Assembly (NCBI GenBank): GCA_020444775.1
Contig: JAGRHX010000834.1
Coordinates: 1 to 5,033, forward strand
DNA from: Gammaproteobacteria bacterium
GTDB taxonomy: Bacteria > Pseudomonadota > Gammaproteobacteria > HK1
DNA: 5,033 nucleotides
Reading direction: 5' to 3'
This document shows positions 1 to 5,033 of this stretch, one piece after another. Numbering within the stretch: the stretch's first letter is position 1; each line of letters opens with the position of its first letter. Under the pieces are notes generated by a model. The model was not told the origin of the DNA, did not search any database, and worked only from the letters and a program-made list of their open reading frames with translations. The translations under genes were made by a program, and so were the position numbers.

Positions 1-172
1 CGGCAAACGGCAGGATCAGCCAGAAGCCGGCGAAAGCCAGGATGGTCGCGACGCCCATCGTGCCAGCTGCGATGACCCAGAAGAATACGCGGGTTTGCGC
101 GCTGGTCGCGGATCGGTTCGGCCTCAGTTCGAATCGGTGCAAAACAGGTGAGAGGGCGGTGACGGTAACCAT
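1..172 (-). CDS. DUF2244 family integral membrane protein, N-terminal fragment (cut by window edge)
   Basis: Reading the minus strand from ATG at 172 gives 57 open codons that run off the left edge. The product begins MVTVTALSPVLHRFELRPNR, then has a short polar stretch and a hydrophobic membrane segment at about residues 29-56 (VFFWVIAAG...WLILPFA). The 'RFELRPNRS' start followed by a membrane helix ending in 'LPFA' is the pattern I know from DUF2244 proteins, two-helix inner-membrane proteins of unknown function often encoded beside cytochrome c oxidase genes. An in-frame TAA at 208-206 limits the start, and ATG-172 is the only standard start before the conserved block. The Shine-Dalgarno sequence is weak (AAGAG just upstream). 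About 77% of third codon positions are G or C, as expected of a real gene. The family call is from memory, and most of the protein lies outside the window. Confidence 0.72.
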   Translation of the reverse strand, partial: MVTVTALSPVLHRFELRPNRSATSAQTRVFFWVIAAGTMGVATILAFAGFWLILPFA

Positions 173-613
173 GCTCTTGTGGAAGCGACTTGCTGAGGCA
201 ATTCTTTACGTCGTTGCACCGGCCGTTGGTCCGGTCCAGTCGTGCGGCAAACGCACGGGTCGGTCCGGAGCACCACTTGCGACCGACGAATGATGCACGA
301 GCGTCCGTTGATGGCACCGTCTGCGTGGCGCAACGACCCTTGCGCCGCTTGTGGCCGGAAGACGGGGCGACTTGCCTGCCGGCGTTACGCCGGGCACGCG
401 CGGGGCAGATAAGAGTAACCGAGCGCCACGCCATTAAGCAACCAGTCATGCCATTTGGAAACAACTGCTTAGGGACAGTTGCGCCACACCGTAATTGATC
501 CGGCGCAGGCATTTCGCAGTCTGCCGATGAGGGATTGGCGTAGTAACGCTTTGTCGGTGCGTTCGAGGCGGGGAAGGCGGGGTTCGATGACGGCGCAGCG
601 ATGCTTCGAATGC
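173..613. other. Stretch without a convincing gene between DUF2244 gene and bioC
   Basis: About 440 bases separate the bioC stop from the DUF2244 start, both genes being on the minus strand. Open frames on either strand give arginine-rich, low-complexity translations with no family I recognise. The region should hold the DUF2244 promoter, but I see no good -35/-10 pair. It contains several small inverted repeats: CGTGCG-5 nt-CGCACG at 241-257, CAACTG-8 nt-CAGTTG at 462-481, and TGCGCC-16 nt-GGCGCA at 480-507. It also has a tandem AGGCGGGG pair at 566-581. A minus-strand frame ending at TAA 471-469 looks slightly coding-like and could be gene debris. The length is unusual for two co-directional bacterial genes. 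Confidence 0.5.
462..481 (-). terminator. Weak terminator-like hairpin downstream of bioC
   Basis: The minus strand reads CAACTG, an 8-base loop, then CAGTTG, followed directly by TTTCC. The 6-bp stem could gain one G-U pair at its base. It lies about 130 bases past the bioC stop codon on the same strand, where a bioC terminator could sit. The stem is short, only half G+C, and the T run is three bases, so intrinsic termination would be inefficient at best. Confidence 0.22.
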
Positions 614-1474
614 TCAGCGCACCGTAATCGGTGCTATGGAGCGAGGTGAAAACTTGGTGGCAGGTGTCTCGGCCAGGGACCATGCGTGGCCATAGATCAC
701 TTCGATGCTGACATGGGCCTTACCGTCGCGATTGCCCAGGCGCTGTTCCAGACACGCCTTGTAGCCGCGCCCGCTGAGCGTTCGCGGGCGTGCATCGAGG
801 ACGTTCGTGGCACCCAGTGATCTCAACTCGGCATGCAGCGCATCGAGATGCCGGTAGGAGATGTCGAGTACCTCGGCATCCATCACCACATCGGCGTACC
901 CGGCCCGGACGAGCGCGTCGCCGACGTCGTGCATATCGAGGAATGGATGCACGTTGGTCGTTTGACGGGCACCGCTGGTCGGCGCTCGACGGAGCTCTTT
1001 CAAGGTGTCCGGGCCAAGCGTGGAGAACACCAGAAGGCCGCCGGGCATCAGGATCCGGCGACATTCGGCGAGCGTCTGGTCGGGGCTGTTCGTCCAGGCA
1101 AGCGCCAGGTTGGAATGGACGAGATCAACGCTCGCAGCATTGAGCGGGAGATGCTCCAGGGAGGCACAAAGCGGAAGGCAGGGTCGGCGACGACGAGTCA
1201 GCCAGCCGCCGCGCGCCCGTTTCAGCATGGCGGCCGACAACTCTAGAGCCAGCAGGCGCGCCTTCGGAAAACGCCGCGCAAGCAGGTCCAAGGACTGACC
1301 CGTCCGGCAACCGACATCAAGGATCTGGCGTGGCTCTATCCTGATGAGCTCGAGATGATCCATGAGCCGCCGGGCGACCTCCGTGGGAACCGCCGAAGCC
1401 TCCGCGTAGTGTGGTGCGCAGCGGTCGAGACGACGTCTGAGGGCGGATAGATCGAACTGGGGATCAGGTTGCAT
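614..1474 (-). CDS. bioC: Malonyl-[acyl-carrier protein] O-methyltransferase BioC (286 aa)
   Basis: BioC transfers a methyl group from S-adenosylmethionine to the free carboxyl of malonyl-ACP, disguising it so that fatty-acid synthesis can build pimeloyl-ACP for biotin; it acts in the cytoplasm. Seen in the protein: an N-terminal helix region with 'RRRLDRCAPHYAE' (13-25); class I methyltransferase motif I 'ILDVGCRTG' (51-59); 'DLVHSNLALAW' (117-127); 'ILMPGGLLVFSTLGPDTLKELR' region (141-162), a BioC hallmark; 'FLDMHDVGDALVRAGYAD' (178-195), also typical; and 'YGHAW' (261-265) near the end. The open frame extends upstream to 1687, but ATG-1474 gives the usual length and begins just before the conserved part; the extra 71 codons look like untranslated sequence. 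The Shine-Dalgarno is poor. Oddities: motif I has Arg57 where the second glycine of GxGxG is expected, and about 20 residues follow YGHAW. No bioB, bioF or bioH lies between it and comF. Confidence 0.9.
   Translation of the reverse strand: MQPDPQFDLSALRRRLDRCAPHYAEASAVPTEVARRLMDHLELIRIEPRQILDVGCRTGQSLDLLARRFPKARLLALELSAAMLKRARGGWLTRRRRPCLPLCASLEHLPLNAASVDLVHSNLALAWTNSPDQTLAECRRILMPGGLLVFSTLGPDTLKELRRAPTSGARQTTNVHPFLDMHDVGDALVRAGYADVVMDAEVLDISYRHLDALHAELRSLGATNVLDARPRTLSGRGYKACLEQRLGNRDGKAHVSIEVIYGHAWSLAETPATKFSPRSIAPITVR
619..634. repeat. 6-bp perfect inverted repeat beside the bioC stop
   Basis: GCACCG, tetraloop TAAT, CGGTGC. It covers the last few sense codons of bioC and ends two bases before the stop codon (616-614). 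No T run follows on either strand. A related copy of its core, CACCGTAAT, occurs at 487-495. It could slow ribosomes or stabilise the mRNA end, or be chance. Confidence 0.3.
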
Positions 1475-1517
1475 CGTCGAGTGCCGCTTTCGGGTTGAAA
1501 TCTGGACCCTCACGTGA

Positions 1518-1539
1518 CGACCCGGCATGTGACGGGTCG
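1518..1539. repeat. 7-bp perfect inverted repeat upstream of bioC
   Basis: CGACCCG, loop GCATGTGA, CGGGTCG. The pairing can be lengthened past one bulged base. It lies 44 bases upstream of the bioC ATG, so it would be in the 5' leader or promoter. The motif CAYGTGACG occurs twice (1511-1519 and 1526-1534), the second copy falling in the loop and right arm. Operator and leader hairpin are both possible; there is no T run next to it for a terminator. Confidence 0.35.
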
Positions 1540-1778
1540 GTCGAAGGATTTTCGATCCGAAGAGATGCTTCGATGGTTGAAGTCGCGCGTTGCCTTGACT
1601 CTTGCGGATACAGCGATCCTCACCTGAGGCAAGAATCAAATCCGATCCGGGAACGATCAAGCACATCGAACCAGTGATGGGCATCATACGGCCTTGTAGA
1701 CCGTGCGTGCGGGTCCTGCGTCAGACGTGGCGGACAGAAATGTGGTTTTAGTCCTACAGAATCGTTGGGACATGTTTC

Positions 1779-1791
1779 TACCGGAGCGGTA
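1779..1791. promoter_or_regulatory. Compact dyad, possible operator in the bioC-comF gap
   Basis: TACCG-GAG-CGGTA is a perfect 13-base interrupted palindrome. It ends three bases before a TTGACA hexamer (1794-1799), and the flanks carry a repeated GACATG (1769-1774 and 1796-1801). The placement suits a repressor or activator site, but TTGACA lacks a good -10 partner at normal spacing, so the regulatory role is only a guess. Confidence 0.25.
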
Positions 1792-2129
1792 TCTTGACAT
1801 GCAGCAGGTGGGCGCTTGTCGGTAAGCGCTAGTCGGCCTTACTCACCGGTTCGCGTCGCGAGCGCGTAGATGGTTGAAGATGCAACGGGTATCGACAGTC
1901 CGGGCGCGCAGACGTACTTGCAGTACGTCGCGCACCCGGGCCGAGAAACTCGTCGCAGATTCCGCCAGCTGCGCGACTACAGTAGCAAGCCGGTGAGAGC
2001 GGCCGGCCAGGACGGCGATGCGCCCACGATGAGAGTAATCGCAGTGGTAGTCGATGCGGCGAGCCCGCCACGGCTCACGGCGCTGGAGGAATCCAACGAA
2101 GATGTTGGAAAGAAAGGGAAGCATTCGGC

Positions 2130-5033
<2,904 letters not shown>

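Larger units (their letters stand above)
1475..2129. other. Long divergent intergenic region between bioC and comF
   Basis: About 655 bases separate the two divergent start codons, which is long for this pair of genes. In many gammaproteobacteria comF is next to bioB, so bioB, bioF and bioH could once have stood here, but I find no radical-SAM CxxxCxxC motif or other readable remnant. The open extension of the bioC frame (1687-1475) has no recognisable domain. A 90-codon plus-strand frame (1870-2142) and a 93-codon minus-strand frame (2124-1843) overlap each other; neither has a recognisable domain. Promoters for both genes should lie here. Visible candidates are the inverted repeat at 1518-1539, the compact dyad at 1779-1791 and a GGAGGA at 2085-2090. 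No full BirA-type biotin operator was seen. Confidence 0.5.

Noticed and set aside
241..257. CGTGCG-GCAAA-CGCACG hairpin upstream of the DUF2244 gene
   Set aside because: A 6-bp stem of this composition is expected by chance in GC-rich DNA, and nothing around it suggests a terminator or operator.
561..590. GGTTCGATGA resembling a tRNA T-loop, and a G-rich run that could form a quadruplex
   Set aside because: No matching T-stem, anticodon or acceptor stem is found around it. The G runs are uneven (2 and 4), so at most a weak two-layer quadruplex is possible.
790..1298. Several open frames on the plus strand across bioC
   Set aside because: They are shadows of the bioC coding frame in GC-rich DNA, arginine-rich and without domains.
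1475..1687. In-frame upstream extension of bioC to a start at 1687 (357 aa product)
   Set aside because: The extra 71 residues have no recognisable domain and exceed the family length; ATG-1474 begins right before the conserved region.
1694..1702. TTGTAGACC resembling the left half of a BirA biotin operator (TTGTAAACC)
   Set aside because: The matching right half is absent at the required spacing, so it is not a usable palindromic site.
1794..1826. TTGACA as the -35 box of a comF promoter
   Set aside because: At 16-18 bases downstream the sequence (TTGTCG area) does not resemble TATAAT. The hexamer alone is not enough.
1843..2124. 93-codon minus-strand frame between bioC and comF
   Set aside because: Arginine-rich, no domain, no good Shine-Dalgarno, and overlapped by an equally open frame on the other strand. 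A chance frame in GC-rich DNA is the simplest reading.

Overview
The window looks like a piece of a proteobacterial chromosome, most probably gammaproteobacterial. It carries a Gram-negative-type DNA gyrase subunit B, a ComF-family protein, the biotin-pathway methyltransferase BioC and the start of a DUF2244 membrane protein. These assignments rest on recognising family motifs, since no database search was possible. GC content is moderate to high.

Layout from left to right. The first 172 bases hold the N-terminus of a minus-strand DUF2244 inner-membrane protein that runs off the left edge. Bases 173-613 contain no convincing gene, only small inverted repeats and one weak terminator-like hairpin. 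BioC is on the minus strand (614-1474). A gap of about 655 bases (1475-2129) separates BioC from ComF, which is transcribed divergently on the plus strand (2130-3011). gyrB fills the rest on the minus strand (2968-5033), lacks its first roughly 118 codons because the window ends, and converges on comF with a 44-base overlap of coding ends.

The genes do not form one operon. GyrB is replication and topology housekeeping, ComF is linked to DNA uptake and metabolism, BioC starts pimeloyl chain synthesis for biotin, and DUF2244 proteins are often found beside cytochrome oxidase genes. In many gammaproteobacteria comF lies divergent from a bioB-bioF-bioH-bioC cluster. Here only bioC is left beside comF, and the gap between them shows no readable bioB, bioF or bioH.

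Two observations stand out. First, gyrB changes abruptly at about position 4552. From there to the right edge (the N-terminal part of the protein) about 92% of third codon positions are G or C, against about 67% in the next 420 bases, and the protein there reads alphaproteobacterial while the rest reads gammaproteobacterial. The junction falls inside a very conserved motif, so this is either a cross-class recombinant or a chimeric assembly. Second, a perfect 13-bp inverted repeat inside the 3' part of comF begins 12 bases past the gyrB stop and may be the gyrB terminator. I found no evidence of a wholly new biological system, mobile element, CRISPR array, tRNA or rRNA.
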